From Arachidicoccus terrestris (GTDB lineage: Bacteria; Bacteroidota; Bacteroidia; Chitinophagales; Chitinophagaceae): a stretch of 64,000 bases of DNA. A model generated the notes under the pieces. It worked only from the letters and a program-made list of their open reading frames with translations. It was not told where the DNA came from and made no database searches. Below, one piece after another: positions 46,476 to 55,295 of the stretch (the first letter of the stretch is position 1; every line of letters starts with the position of its first letter). A program made the translations under genes and the position numbers. The stretch is from contig NZ_CP083387.1 in NCBI RefSeq assembly GCF_020042345.1, forward strand, positions 1,364,001-1,428,000, in the 5' to 3' direction.

Positions 46476-47633
46476 ATGAAAAGAGATTATTATGAGATTC
46501 TGAGTGTCACCAAGACGGCCAGCGGTGATGAAATCAAAAAGGCCTATCGCAAGGTAGCCATGCAGTTTCATCCCGACCGTAACCCTGGTGACAAAGAAGC
46601 GGAGGAGAAGTTTAAAGAAGCAGCCGAAGCTTATGAAGTGCTGAGCGATGCCGATAAAAGAGCCAAGTATGACCGTTACGGGCATCAAGCCTTTGGCCCC
46701 GGCATGAATGGCGGTAATCCGTTTGGCGGCGGCGGCATGGATATGAATGATATCTTCAGCCAATTCGGGGATATCTTCGGAGGCGGTGGTTTTTCTGATT
46801 TCTTTGGCGGTGGCGGCTCAAGAAGCAGTCAGGGGCGCGGTTCCAAGGGTAGCAACCTCCGAGTAAAGATTCGCCTCAATTATGAGGAGATGGCTGCCGG
46901 TGTCACCAAAAATATTAAAATCAAAAAATATGTTACCTGTTCCCATTGCCATGGCAATGGTGCAAAGGACAGTAGCAGTATTGAAACCTGTAAGACCTGT
47001 CACGGCAGTGGCCAGGTAAGAAAAGTTCAGTCTACTTTCCTGGGCCAGATGCAGACGGTGGTAGTTTGTCCGACTTGTCAGGGCCAGGGTTCTACGATCA
47101 CTGCGAAGTGCGGCCATTGTAAAGGTGATGGCAGGGTATACGATGAAGAAACAGTCGCTATCAATATTCCGGCTGGTGTTTACGAAGGCCTTCAGCTCAG
47201 CATGAGTGGCAAAGGCAATGCCGGCCTTAGAGGTGGCCCGGCAGGAGACCTGTTGATTGCGATTGAAGAAGAAGCCCATAAAGAGCTCCACCGGGACGGG
47301 ATCAATGTTGGCTATGATTTATTTATTTCCTTCCCCGAAGCCGTATTTGGCGCGCAGGTGGAAGTACCGACAATTGGCGGCCGCGCGAAAATCAAGATTC
47401 CTGCCGGCACACAAAGCGGCAAAATATTCCGCCTCAAAGGCAAGGGGTTCCCGGATATCAATGGATATAACAAGGGGGATCAATTGATTAATGTCAATGT
47501 ATGGACACCACAGACTTTATCCGGTGAAGAAAAGGCAGCACTTGAAGCGATAAAAGACTCAGAGAACTTTAAGCCCCAGCCCAATAAAAATGAGAAAAGT
47601 TTCTTTGATAAGATCAAAGAAGTCTTCTCTTGA
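46476..47633 (+). CDS. dnaJ: Chaperone DnaJ
   Basis: 385 residues. The J domain (1-70) has the HPD motif in [12 protein letters not shown] Gly/Phe-rich region (about 75-130) and the zinc region follow with four CxxCxGxG repeats: [24 protein letters not shown] and CGHCKGDG. Then come the two substrate-binding beta domains. DnaJ hands unfolded proteins to DnaK. The gene is the second in the grpE-dnaJ unit and ends at a long palindrome. Confidence 0.96.
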   Translation: MKRDYYEILSVTKTASGDEIKKAYRKVAMQFHPDRNPGDKEAEEKFKEAAEAYEVLSDADKRAKYDRYGHQAFGPGMNGGNPFGGGGMDMNDIFSQFGDIFGGGGFSDFFGGGGSRSSQGRGSKGSNLRVKIRLNYEEMAAGVTKNIKIKKYVTCSHCHGNGAKDSSSIETCKTCHGSGQVRKVQSTFLGQMQTVVVCPTCQGQGSTITAKCGHCKGDGRVYDEETVAINIPAGVYEGLQLSMSGKGNAGLRGGPAGDLLIAIEEEAHKELHRDGINVGYDLFISFPEAVFGAQVEVPTIGGRAKIKIPAGTQSGKIFRLKGKGFPDINGYNKGDQLINVNVWTPQTLSGEEKAALEAIKDSENFKPQPNKNEKSFFDKIKEVFS

Positions 47634-47680
47634 TTTTAAACTGACCAACATACCTCCTCTGTGGAAAGGCTTGTTTACGT

Positions 47681-47734
47681 ATATTACATCAAAAGGGTTA
47701 TAGCACCGGTGCTATAACCCTTTTGATGTAATAT
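47681..47734. terminator. Perfect 27-bp palindrome, bidirectional terminator
   Basis: The arms 47681-47707 and 47708-47734 are perfectly complementary with no unpaired loop at the centre (CACC/GGTG). They lie between the stops of dnaJ and parE. The plus side continues TAACTTTTTTT. Confidence 0.85.
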
Positions 47735-47756
47735 AACTTTTTTTTATTCTTATTGC

Positions 47757-49655
47757 CTATGCCACTTGTGAAGCCTTGATATCTTCTTCACTGGCCAGAT
47801 CCAGTTCAATTTTAAGATTGTCAATAATGAATTCCTGTCGCTGGGGGGTATTCTTACCCATGAAATAATCCAGCAGGCTGAATATATGCGCCCCCTGATC
47901 CAATAGCACAGGCTGTACACGCATATCCTCACCAATGAAACGGCCGAATTCCTCAGGAGATATCTCACCAAGGCCTTTGAACCTGGTAATTTCCGGCTTA
48001 TTCCCTAATTTCTTGATGGCAGCCTGCTTTTCCGTTTCGTCATAACAATAAATGGTCTCCTTTTTATTACGGACCCTGAACAGCGGTGTCTCCAGGATGT
48101 AGACGTGCTTTTGTTTGACCAGATCAGGAAAGAACTGCAGAAAAAACGTCATCAGGAGCAACCGGATATGCATCCCATCCACATCTGCATCTGTCGCGAT
48201 AACGATATTCTTATAACGAAGACCATCCAGCCCGTCTTCAATATTAAGCGCGTGCTGTAATAAGTTGAACTCCTCATTTTCATAAACGACTTTCTTGGAT
48301 AGTCCGAAGCAATTCAATGGTTTACCGCGCAGGCTGAAGACCGCCTGTGTATCCACATTCCGGCTTTTGGTTATGCTTCCGCTCGCACTGTCTCCCTCGG
48401 TAATAAAAATGGTGGTTTGCTGTTGTTTTTCCAGCACATCCTCTTTATTCTTTCCACTGGGCTCTTCATTATAATGGATCTTGCAATCCCTAAGCTTTTT
48501 GTTGTGCAGATTGGCCTTTTTAGCCCGCTCATTGGCCAGCTTTTTGATACCGGAAAGCTCCTTGCGTTCCCTTTCGCTTTGTTCAATCCTTTTTTTCAGG
48601 ATATCGGCCACCGTTGGATTCTTATGCAGGTAGTTATCCAGTTCTCTGGACATGAACTCCAGCACGAAACTCTTCATACTCTGGCCTCCTTCGACGACAT
48701 ACTGAGATCCCAGCTTCGTCTTGGTCTGGCTTTCAAACACGGGTTCCTGTACCCGCACGGCCAGCGCGGCAACGATACTCTGCCGGATATCGGAAGCATC
48801 ATAATCTTTTTTATAGAAATCGCGAACGGTCTTGACAAATGCTTCTCTGAATGCCTGCTGATGCGTACCGCCCTGAGTGGTATACTGGCCATTGACGAAG
48901 GAGTAGAGATCTTCTCCGTAGTCATTCCCATGAGAAAAAGCGACTTCAATGTCGTAACCTTTCAGAGAGACGATCGGATAGCGAAGTTCATCCTCATTCG
49001 CTTTTCTTTTGAGCAAGTCTACCAAGCCGTTTTTGCTGACATATTTCTTCCCGTTAAAATAAATGGTCAGTCCGGCATTCAGGTAGCAATAATTCCAGAG
49101 CAGATCATCCAGATAATCCGGCTTAAAATGAAAGTTCTTAAAAACAGTCTCATCCGGAACAAAATGGACAAAAGTACCGTTTGGCTCACTGGTCTTGGTT
49201 TCCTTGGACTCATTCAGCAGTACCCCTTTTTCGAAGTCCGCACTGCGCATTTTGCCTTCCCGGTAACTTTCAATCTTAAAATAATTGCTTAATGCATTAA
49301 CCGCCTTGATACCCACCCCATTCAGACCGACACTTTTCTGGAAAGCCTTACTGTCATATTTCGCCCCGGTGTTAATCTTGCTGGCCACGTCGACCAGTTT
49401 GCCCAACGGCACACCTCTGCCATAATCTCTGGCAGATACGCTTCTATCTTCAATAGTGATTTCAATCTTGGTACCGAAGCCCATCATATGCTCATCGATA
49501 CAGTTATCCAGTACTTCTTTTACCAGTACATAGATACCGTCATCAGGAGCGTTGCCGTCTCCCAATTTGCCGATATACATACCTGGCCTCAAACGGATAT
49601 GCTCCCGCCAGTCGAGACTCCGGATACTTCCTTCGTCATAATTTGATGCTGTCAT
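47757..49655 (-). CDS. parE: DNA topoisomerase IV subunit B
   Basis: 632 residues. The GHKL ATPase has [20 protein letters not shown] and [13 protein letters not shown]; the transducer follows; the TOPRIM domain has [10 protein letters not shown] and [13 protein letters not shown]. The length and the SKNGLVDLL region fit ParE better than GyrB, and Bacteroidota keep both. With ParC it decatenates sister chromosomes; parC is not in the window (dnaJ lies downstream on the other strand). A TATATTTG box on the minus strand precedes it. Confidence 0.9.
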   Translation of the reverse strand: MTASNYDEGSIRSLDWREHIRLRPGMYIGKLGDGNAPDDGIYVLVKEVLDNCIDEHMMGFGTKIEITIEDRSVSARDYGRGVPLGKLVDVASKINTGAKYDSKAFQKSVGLNGVGIKAVNALSNYFKIESYREGKMRSADFEKGVLLNESKETKTSEPNGTFVHFVPDETVFKNFHFKPDYLDDLLWNYCYLNAGLTIYFNGKKYVSKNGLVDLLKRKANEDELRYPIVSLKGYDIEVAFSHGNDYGEDLYSFVNGQYTTQGGTHQQAFREAFVKTVRDFYKKDYDASDIRQSIVAALAVRVQEPVFESQTKTKLGSQYVVEGGQSMKSFVLEFMSRELDNYLHKNPTVADILKKRIEQSERERKELSGIKKLANERAKKANLHNKKLRDCKIHYNEEPSGKNKEDVLEKQQQTTIFITEGDSASGSITKSRNVDTQAVFSLRGKPLNCFGLSKKVVYENEEFNLLQHALNIEDGLDGLRYKNIVIATDADVDGMHIRLLLMTFFLQFFPDLVKQKHVYILETPLFRVRNKKETIYCYDETEKQAAIKKLGNKPEITRFKGLGEISPEEFGRFIGEDMRVQPVLLDQGAHIFSLLDYFMGKNTPQRQEFIIDNLKIELDLASEEDIKASQVA

Positions 49656-49684
49656 ATTCCTAACTTATTTAGTCCAAATTTCGT

Positions 49685-49692
49685 CAAATATA
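49685..49692 (-). promoter_or_regulatory. Probable -7 box of the parE promoter
   Basis: TATATTTG on the minus strand fits TAnnTTTG and lies about 30 bp before the parE ATG at 49655. Confidence 0.5.
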
Positions 49693-49815
49693 ATCAATTT
49701 CTGCGCAAATACTATAAATATCTGCCTGTATACACATTGCCGGTCAAATGTAAGGGATTCAGGTAAACAAATAATCGCAGGTGAACAAATTGAAGATAAT
49801 CTACTGCAATCGGTC

Positions 49816-49899
49816 AAAAATTTCCTTGGAAAAAACTAATCTCTTGTTGTATTTTTGCGCTCGAATTTAAACAAGCCTCCTTAGCTCAGTTGGCAGAGC
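49816..49899 (+). repeat. Left copy of an 84-bp direct repeat (tRNA-Thr promoter and 5' end)
   Basis: 81 of 84 bases are the same as 51364-51447, 1,548 bp downstream. The repeat holds the promoter (TTG, spacer 21, TATTTTTG) and the first 25 nt of a tRNA-Thr gene. Mismatches are at 49824, 49833 and 49894. The flanking DNA before both copies is unrelated. Confidence 0.9.
49826..49857 (+). promoter_or_regulatory. Promoter of the disrupted tRNA-Thr copy
   Basis: TTG at 49826-49828, 21-bp spacer, TATTTTTG at 49850-49857; start of transcription expected near 49864, just before the tRNA 5' end at 49875. It is kept unchanged although the tRNA behind it is cut. Confidence 0.6.
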
Positions 49900-49908
49900 A
49901 ACTGTTTC
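49875..49908 (+). pseudogene. tRNA-Thr 5' half, cut in the anticodon loop
   Basis: 34 nt match a tRNA from the acceptor stem (GCCTCCT) through the D arm and the 5' side of the anticodon stem-loop (ACTGTTTC), then stop at the first anticodon base, where the TnpB element begins. The acceptor sequence is the same as in the intact tRNA-Thr at 51423. The 3' half is not found on the other side of the element, so the gene cannot make a tRNA. Confidence 0.8.
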
Positions 49909-49998
49909 GTGAACTACCTGACAACTATTGAGTTATCCGGCTTCGGGTTTCATCGGCTCATCTGCCTTGTGGCAGTTTTGTATGAGCCTCCGCCCGTG
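49909..49998 (-). ncRNA. Probable 3' part of the TnpB guide RNA (omega RNA)
   Basis: In IS200/IS605 elements the RNA made from the 3' end of tnpB and the right end forms the scaffold, and the first ~16-20 nt beyond the element are the guide. Here this segment contains three hairpins, and transcription would continue into the antisense of the tRNA-Thr 5' half (guide starting GAAACAGTTGCTCTGCC). It is inferred from position and folding only. Confidence 0.5.
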
Positions 49999-51108
49999 TT
50001 ATTCGGAGAGTCCCGCCCCGATTATTCTATTCCCTTCCATAAGGATATTGATAGCCGCGTTGATATCCCTGTCCAGTTTATGTCCATTCTTACAAGTCCA
50101 TTGTCTTTCAGATAGCTTCATCCCTTGGTTAATATCTCCGCAGACATGACAGGTTTTACTGGAGGGAAAGAAGCGTCCGACCCTGACAATCTGCTTATTA
50201 TTCCATTCGGCCTTCTGCTCAAGAAGCCTGAGGAGCATCCCCCAAGCAGCATCTGCAATACGCCTCGCCAGAGCATGATTTCTCAACAATCCGGCTACAA
50301 TAAGATCTTCCACACAAATCACATCATACGATTTGATTATCAACGTTGAAAGTTTGTGTGAAAAGTCCCGTCTTGAGTTCGCGATTTTTTTATGTATTGC
50401 CACTACCTTCAACCTTTGCCTTTCCCAACTCATAGAGCCGCATTGCTTTCGAGAAAGATGTCTTTGGGCATGGGCAAGTTCCCTCGCATATTTTTCTGTC
50501 GGGCTATTATTTTCAAATTTTTCACCTGTCGAAGCGATAACAAGGTTTTTTATTCCCATGTCCAGGCCAACTTTTTTACCGGTAGATTTTAAAGGTTCAT
50601 GCCCCTTTTCACAAACAATAGATACAAAAAAATCTCCCGTTGTTGTTCTTGTAACAATACAACGCTTTATTTCACCTTTAATATCGCGGTGTTTTATCAG
50701 CCTGATCCCTTCTTTGAATTTAGGGATAAACAATAGATTTCCATCTACATAAACGCGTTGGGGAACGATAAAGCTATTTTTCTTCTTTCTGGATTTATGC
50801 CGCGGTGCGCCGGCACGCCCTTCTTCATGATTCTCATCAGCGATCCTTAAAACGCGTAAGGCCGCATGGAGTGATTGACTATTGACCTCATTGAAAAAAT
50901 AAAAAGCATCTTCTTTTTTTAATAGCGTCAATTCCCGGCATTGAGCATAAAAACCGTCACAAATGTCCGTTTGAAGCCGTTGCTCTTTCATCCGGTCTAA
51001 AAACATATTATAAACAAGACGCACACAGCCCAAGTGCCTGTTCAGCAGGGCAATGTCCTGTTTTGAAGGATTCAATTTAAACTTGTATGTAATAATAATT
51101 TTTTTCAT
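49999..51108 (-). CDS. tnpB: TnpB, RNA-guided nuclease of IS200/IS605 family
   Basis: 369 residues, full length. The N-terminal HTH-type region (YKFKLNPSKQDIALLNRHLG) is typical. The RuvC catalytic acids are intact: Asp in VGLDMGIKNL, Glu in VICVEDLIV and Asp in DRDINAAINI. The zinc region has CHVCG and WTCKNGH; the second pair has His/Gly in place of the last Cys, a form I believe is common in this group. Such proteins cut DNA next to a short TAM using the guide RNA from their own 3' end. No frameshift or stop is seen, so it may be active. Confidence 0.92.
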   Translation of the reverse strand: MKKIIITYKFKLNPSKQDIALLNRHLGCVRLVYNMFLDRMKEQRLQTDICDGFYAQCRELTLLKKEDAFYFFNEVNSQSLHAALRVLRIADENHEEGRAGAPRHKSRKKKNSFIVPQRVYVDGNLLFIPKFKEGIRLIKHRDIKGEIKRCIVTRTTTGDFFVSIVCEKGHEPLKSTGKKVGLDMGIKNLVIASTGEKFENNSPTEKYARELAHAQRHLSRKQCGSMSWERQRLKVVAIHKKIANSRRDFSHKLSTLIIKSYDVICVEDLIVAGLLRNHALARRIADAAWGMLLRLLEQKAEWNNKQIVRVGRFFPSSKTCHVCGDINQGMKLSERQWTCKNGHKLDRDINAAINILMEGNRIIGAGLSE

Positions 51109-51186
51109 CTGTCCAAAAGCGTTGGCTTATAGCATTTTTTAGCCTATCATAATAAAATAGCAATACAAAACAAATATAAGTATATA

Positions 51187-51207
51187 ATTTAGTATTCAAT
51201 ACTAAAT
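51187..51207. repeat. AT-rich palindrome, candidate left-end hairpin of the element
   Basis: ATTTAGTAT-TCA-ATACTAAAT, a perfect 9-bp stem about 80 bp upstream of the tnpB start. IS200/IS605 ends carry subterminal hairpins of this kind. The exact end and the flanking TAM are not recognisable here. Confidence 0.4.
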
Positions 51208-51210
51208 AAA

Positions 51211-51363
51211 TAATCCAATCATCTATTTAACTTTTCAATAACCATCTTGGACTTGTATATGACGAAAGAAAAACTCAATAATGAAAGCCAAATTGCACAC
51301 GCGCATTGATCCTGAAAATAGCACTACCTTAGGAAGGATCTGGAGATCTATTATAGCACCATG
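51211..51363 (+). other. Spacer between TnpB element and intact tRNA-Thr copy
   Basis: No tRNA 3' half and no known domain were found. Two overlapping short plus-strand frames with ATG starts lie here (51259-51309, 16 codons; 51281-51364, 27 codons, starting MKAKLHTRIDPENS). They may be remains of an older gene or chance frames. Confidence 0.25.
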
Positions 51364-51447
51364 AAAAATTTACTTGGAAATAACTAATCTCTTGTTGTAT
51401 TTTTGCGCTCGAATTTAAACAAGCCTCCTTAGCTCAGTTGGTAGAGC
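51364..51447 (+). repeat. Right copy of the 84-bp direct repeat
   Basis: Same promoter and tRNA 5' part as 49816-49899 with three mismatches; here the tRNA continues to its natural 3' end. Confidence 0.9.
51374..51405 (+). promoter_or_regulatory. Promoter of the intact tRNA-Thr
   Basis: TTG at 51374-51376, 21-bp spacer, TATTTTTG at 51398-51405, then the tRNA 5' end 18 bp further on. Confidence 0.65.
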
Positions 51448-51495
51448 GCTTCATTCGTAATGAATAGGTCGTAGGTTCAAGTCCTATAGGAGGCT
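51423..51495 (+). tRNA. tRNA-Thr (anticodon CGT)
   Basis: 73 nt without CCA. Acceptor stem GCCTCCT/AGGAGGC, D arm GCTC-AGTTGGTA-GAGC, anticodon loop TTCGTAA (anticodon CGT, reading ACG), T arm GTAGG-TTCAAGT-CCTAT. The outermost anticodon-stem pair is C-T, a mismatch, while the inner four pairs are good. It shares promoter and 5' end with the disrupted copy 1,548 bp upstream, but its anticodon stem is different. Confidence 0.93.
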
Positions 51496-51508
51496 CTGGC
51501 TATATAAA

Positions 51509-51545
51509 AAAACTCCCGGTAAGACTTATGCTTATCGGGAGTTTT
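51509..51545 (+). terminator. Terminator after tRNA-Thr
   Basis: A 15-bp stem with one G-T pair (51509-51523 with 51531-51545) ending in TTTT, 13 bp after the tRNA. Confidence 0.8.
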
Positions 51546-51626
51546 AATGTAAGAAAATCTATCTCAGTGTGCGTTTTTTCAAGCTTTGCCGGATTGCACG
51601 CAACACTATTTATGCCTCGCATTTCT

Positions 51627-52181
51627 TTATAATCCAAAACGCCAGCCAGCCTTAAAGGCCACCCAGCCGTTCCCCCCGCTGGGGTCCCCGCTTTTCTTGC
51701 CGATCAGTTCATAATCGATCTGCGCTTCAATAGGGCCCAGCTTTCCGCCCACACCAAAAGAACCTGTGAATCTGGATCCGCTGGTCAGGTCATTTTTCAC
51801 CTTGGCGCTTCCGACATCTGCATGTAAAAACAACAGATTCAGGGGCAAAAAGTTCTGGCGAAGCCCAAACCGGACCGGTACATAAGACATTCTGCCGGGC
51901 CTTGGGCTGGCAGATTTATCCTGGCCAAAAGAACTGTAACCTATCGTTCCGGTCGCGTAAGTCTTATTAAATAATTTGATACCCCCGCCAAGTTCACCAC
52001 CGATACCATACTTATAGCTTTGCATAATACCGTTGTTACCCGGATTCTCATAGGCCAGATGCCCAAAGAGAAAAAAGAGTTTCTGTGCCCTGGCTGTCTG
52101 CACGCTTAAGCCAACTGACATTACGAGTGCCAATACAGCGCCAAACAAGGCTTTCTTGGAAAAGGAAAAGGATTGTCGCAT
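51627..52181 (-). CDS. Outer-membrane beta-barrel protein of unknown function
   Basis: 184 residues. A signal peptide (to QTARAQ near residue 33) precedes alternating, glycine- and aromatic-rich strands (YKYGIGGELGGGIKLF, ATGTIGYSSFGQ, FTGSFGVGGKLGPIEAQIDYELIG) and a C-terminal aromatic-ended strand WVAFKAGWRFGL. This is typical of small eight-strand barrels of the OmpA/porin-like type. No function can be assigned. It is a single gene. Confidence 0.75.
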   Translation of the reverse strand: MRQSFSFSKKALFGAVLALVMSVGLSVQTARAQKLFFLFGHLAYENPGNNGIMQSYKYGIGGELGGGIKLFNKTYATGTIGYSSFGQDKSASPRPGRMSYVPVRFGLRQNFLPLNLLFLHADVGSAKVKNDLTSGSRFTGSFGVGGKLGPIEAQIDYELIGKKSGDPSGGNGWVAFKAGWRFGL

Positions 52182-52349
52182 AATTTTTATTTTTAGAAGC
52201 GTGTTTAAATTTGATAAGGGATTGTAACATTAGTTGTTACATATCCAAAGTTACATGATATTTTGTAGTGAAACGCCTATTTTTTAAGTTATTCTATTCA
52301 AATGCAAATATCCTGCCCTTATAGTAGCATCGATACTGCCCTGAAAAGA

Positions 52350-52390
52350 AAAACAGGAAAAGAAGACAGACCGTCAACTTTTCCTGTTTT
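52350..52390 (-). terminator. Terminator of the prs-rplY unit
   Basis: A perfect 13-bp stem (52350-52362 with 52378-52390); on the minus strand TTCTTTTC follows. It is 45 bp past the rplY stop. Confidence 0.75.
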
Positions 52391-52434
52391 AAAGCTTCTA
52401 TAAATGATTTCTGTTACCTTTCGGATAGCAGCAA

Positions 52435-53025
52435 CTATTTTTTCTTAGCTTCTTTATCCGCTGCTGCTTCTTCCTGACGCAACTGACGTGTCATAACGAT
52501 TGAAGCGATAGGAATACGTTTGGAGTTCATGATTTCCAGATCAGGTTCATTTACGTCTTCCACACGGATGTTCTCGTTTAAGGCCAGGTTAGTAATATCC
52601 AGACTGATAAACTCTTTCAGATCTTTTGGATAACACTTAACCTTCAGAGATTTCAGTTTAGTCACCAGTTTACCACCGGCTTTAACACCTTCTGCGTTAC
52701 CTTCCATTTTAACGGGGATGGTAGCGATCAGTTTCTTACCTTCCACCAGTTCCAGCAAGTCAATGTGGATTAGCTTGTCAGTAACTCTGTCAAATTGCAG
52801 GTCTTTGATGATGGTCGTATATTTTTTACCATCGATTTCTACTTCAGCTTTCTGAAACTCACTAGTGTAGACCAGGGCTTTGAAATCTTTAGCAGAAGCA
52901 TGGAAATTAATTTCCTTTTCACCGCCATAAATTACACCTGGCACGTTCTCCTGAGAGCGAATTTGGCGGGTGGCACTTTTTCCGCTTTCGGTCCTCAGTT
53001 GTCCTTTGATTGTAATTGTTTTCAT
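52435..53025 (-). CDS. rplY: 50S ribosomal protein L25/CTC
   Basis: 196 residues, the long two-domain CTC form. The N-terminal 5S rRNA-binding L25 domain (about 1-95, with VPGVIYGGEKEINFHA) is followed by a beta domain (about 96-180) and an acidic/basic tail (QLRQEEAAADKEAKKK). It stabilises 5S rRNA in the large subunit. prs lies 42 bp upstream on the same strand, a pairing seen in many bacteria. Confidence 0.95.
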   Translation of the reverse strand: MKTITIKGQLRTESGKSATRQIRSQENVPGVIYGGEKEINFHASAKDFKALVYTSEFQKAEVEIDGKKYTTIIKDLQFDRVTDKLIHIDLLELVEGKKLIATIPVKMEGNAEGVKAGGKLVTKLKSLKVKCYPKDLKEFISLDITNLALNENIRVEDVNEPDLEIMNSKRIPIASIVMTRQLRQEEAAADKEAKKK

Positions 53026-53067
53026 GTTTTATATTTAATGAATAAAAAACTATTTTTTGATAAGCTC

Positions 53068-54042
53068 CTAGGATCTCTGACCATGTGTCCGCTCTCTTTC
53101 TCTTAGCTGAGAGTGAAAGAACAGGCTCGAGATACTTTTATTCTCGTGTGCGTTTTTGATCGCAATAGCGAATAAATCTGCGACAGAGAGTACTTTGATC
53201 TTATCAGACTGCGCCTTTAATGGTATGGTATCGCAAACCACCAATTCATCCAAAACACTGTTTTCAATGGTTTGGTAGGCGTTGCCGCTCAATATCGGAT
53301 GTGTACATAAAGCGCGAACACTTCTGGCGCCTTTTTCCATAAGCAGCCCTGCTGCTTTGGTCAAAGTTCCGGCTGTATCACAGATATCATCCACCAGGAC
53401 AATATCTTTATCTACTACATCCCCTATTACCACCATACTGGCTATTTCATTGGCCCTTTTTCTGTGCTTGTCACAGATCACCATTTCTGCATTGAAATAG
53501 TTGGCCACTTCCCTGACTCTATTGGTACTACCCACATCAGGGGCCGCAAAGGTAAGGTTTTTTAGTTTCAATTGCTCAATATAAGGAATAAATATGGCGG
53601 AACTGTCCAAATGGTCCACCGGAATATCGAAAAACCCTTGAATCTGAGCAGCATGGAGATCCATGGTGATCACCCTGTCCGCACCGGCAGCCTCCAAAAG
53701 CGTCGCCACCAGCTTGGCACCGATCGCCACACGAGGACGATCCTTACGATCCTGGCGGGCAAAGCCATAATAAGGTATTACGGCCACAATTCTGCTGGCG
53801 CTGGCCCTTTTAGCCGCATCAATCATGAGTAACAGCTCCATCAGGTTATCAGTGGGAGCAAAAGTACTTTGCACCAGAAAAACATAGTCTCCACGGATGC
53901 TTTCCAGGAAAACCGGTTGAATTTCACCGTCGCTGAACTTTTGAACATTGATTTTACCAAGGGGAGCCCCGAAGCGTTGGGCGATTTTCTCTGCCAGCGC
54001 CTGAGAGCCGGTTCCAGAAAAAATCTTGACAGATGGATTCAT
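53068..54042 (-). CDS. prs: Ribose-phosphate pyrophosphokinase
   Basis: 324 residues. It makes PRPP from ribose 5-phosphate and ATP for purine, pyrimidine, His, Trp and NAD synthesis. The N-terminal part (FSGTGSQALAEKIAQRFGAPLG), the flexible-loop region ARQDRKDRPRVAIGAKL and the PRPP-binding VLVDDICDTAGTL are intact. The C-terminus extends slightly beyond the usual length (RERERTHGQRS). It is the first gene of the prs-rplY unit. Confidence 0.96.
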   Translation of the reverse strand: MNPSVKIFSGTGSQALAEKIAQRFGAPLGKINVQKFSDGEIQPVFLESIRGDYVFLVQSTFAPTDNLMELLLMIDAAKRASASRIVAVIPYYGFARQDRKDRPRVAIGAKLVATLLEAAGADRVITMDLHAAQIQGFFDIPVDHLDSSAIFIPYIEQLKLKNLTFAAPDVGSTNRVREVANYFNAEMVICDKHRKRANEIASMVVIGDVVDKDIVLVDDICDTAGTLTKAAGLLMEKGARSVRALCTHPILSGNAYQTIENSVLDELVVCDTIPLKAQSDKIKVLSVADLFAIAIKNAHENKSISSLFFHSQLRERERTHGQRS

Positions 54043-54602
54043 AACTAAATAGTAATATTAGGTGCGAAAATATAAAACTTCACCAAAACGGCAATTTATT
54101 TTACCGGCTTCCCCGCCAGGATTAGCTGGTTTTTCCACATTTTAAGGTGCAAAACTTCATATCATTTTGCTTCGCCTCTACACCTTTTTCAGTTTTTACA
54201 CCCAAGTCCCTTCATTCCATCATCAAACTTTATATTTGCCTGCCTGCGCCCGGATTAACTTTTTTAAACAGAAGCATCTCGATGAAACTTTCGCGCTACA
54301 TAATACCGATGTCACCAACTGTATATAATACCTGTTGGGCAATTTCCTGTGATCGTCCTCATGCAATTTTCGCTATTCACTGCTGACAGGCCTGACTGAG
54401 CATTACTAAATACCGTCCTTTCTCAGTGCTGGCTGTGCTTTCCCTATTCATTTTCAGCCAACTGAACGGTAGATTATAGACGGCACACAACATATCATAT
54501 CATTTCATCTTAATTATCAATCAGGTAATTAGCTCAATCAAAATTGTCAAAGCAAACCCCGACACTTCCTTGAAGCGCTAAAGTCCTGCAATAAAGTAAA
54601 TT
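54043..54602. other. 560-bp region between prs and radC, no gene seen
   Basis: The longest spacer outside the element. The left ~100 bp should hold the prs promoter (minus strand; TATATTTTCG is close to the -7 consensus). The rest is AT-rich with a 79-codon plus-strand frame that I reject as chance. No tRNA, riboswitch or repeat was recognised. Confidence 0.35.
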
Positions 54603-55295
54603 ATGAACAACGTACCTATAAAAAACTGGGCAGAAGATGACCGGCCAAGGGAAAAGCTCATTGCCAAGGGAGCCGCGTCCCTCAGCAATGCAGAACTGCT
54701 GGCTATTTTGATCATTACCGGCAGTACCAAAGGTTCCGCCCTGGATATTGCCCAGGAATTGCTGGCCATTTGTGACAACAAGCTGAATTTGCTATCCCGG
54801 CTCTCCGTGCACGAAATACTGGAATACAAAATACCGGGCCTGGGCCAGGCCAAAGCCGTTGCTATCCTGGCGGCCTTATCGCTATCTGCGCGTAAAGAGC
54901 AGGAAGATAAATCCAGGCAGCAGATAACCTGCTCCAAGGATATGGCAGATTTCCTTATGCCTCATATGGCTCATTTACAACACGAAATCTTTATGGTCAT
55001 CTATATGAATAGCGCTAATCATATCATCAAACATAAAATCATCAGTTCCGGCGGATTAACAGGTACTACCGTAGATGTACGGGTCATTCTGAAAATGGCT
55101 TTACAATATAATGCGGTTGCCTTTATCATCTCCCACAATCACCCCAGCGGTTCGCTCAATCCCAGTGAACAGGACCTGGCAATCACCAGGGCGATACACA
55201 GCGCCGCCAAGACAATGGATATTACCATGCTCGATCATATTATAATCTCTGATCATGGATTTTTCAGTTTTCTGGATAATGAATTCATGAAATAG
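54603..55295 (+). CDS. radC: RadC/YeeS-type JAB-domain protein
   Basis: 230 residues. The N-terminal helix-hairpin-helix region (about 1-100, with KIPGLGQAKAVAILAALSL) precedes a JAB/MPN domain with the JAMM signature: HNHPSGSLNPSEQD, where two His and one Asp bind metal. Length is typical for chromosomal RadC. The name comes from a misassigned repair mutation in E. coli; function remains unclear. It is a single gene. Confidence 0.92.
   Translation: MNNVPIKNWAEDDRPREKLIAKGAASLSNAELLAILIITGSTKGSALDIAQELLAICDNKLNLLSRLSVHEILEYKIPGLGQAKAVAILAALSLSARKEQEDKSRQQITCSKDMADFLMPHMAHLQHEIFMVIYMNSANHIIKHKIISSGGLTGTTVDVRVILKMALQYNAVAFIISHNHPSGSLNPSEQDLAITRAIHSAAKTMDITMLDHIIISDHGFFSFLDNEFMK

Larger units (their letters stand above)
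49909..51210 (-). mobile_element. tnpB-only IS200/IS605-type element
   Basis: The element carries one gene (tnpB) on the minus strand and no TnpA transposase, so it cannot move by itself. The end behind tnpB (left in the window) is sharp at 49909, where tRNA homology stops; its last bases on the minus strand are TTCAC. Behind the tnpB stop lie stacked hairpins (49955-49961 with 49982-49988, enclosing 49962-49966 with 49971-49975; then CCG-GCTT-CGG and AACT-ATTG-AGTT), as expected for the guide-RNA scaffold. The other end is uncertain: a hairpin at 51187-51207 is the best candidate for the left end, and the true border may lie up to ~51,360. Confidence 0.75.

Noticed and set aside
48417-49292. 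A 291-codon plus-strand frame inside parE
   Set aside because: It is the reverse complement of a conserved coding region with all ParE motifs; the peptide has no family features and is a shadow frame.
49875-49947. A functional second tRNA at the left repeat
   Set aside because: After the first anticodon base the sequence is that of the IS element; no anticodon 3' stem, T arm or acceptor 3' strand can form.
51240-51262. GGACTTG...ACGA looking like an antisense tRNA 3' half next to the element
   Set aside because: Only 11 scattered bases match and the orientation is wrong for the 3' half left by an insertion.
54147-54386. A 79-codon plus-strand frame between prs and radC
   Set aside because: Peptide composition is poor (many Ser, Ile, Cys), no recognisable segment, and no promoter or ribosome signal.
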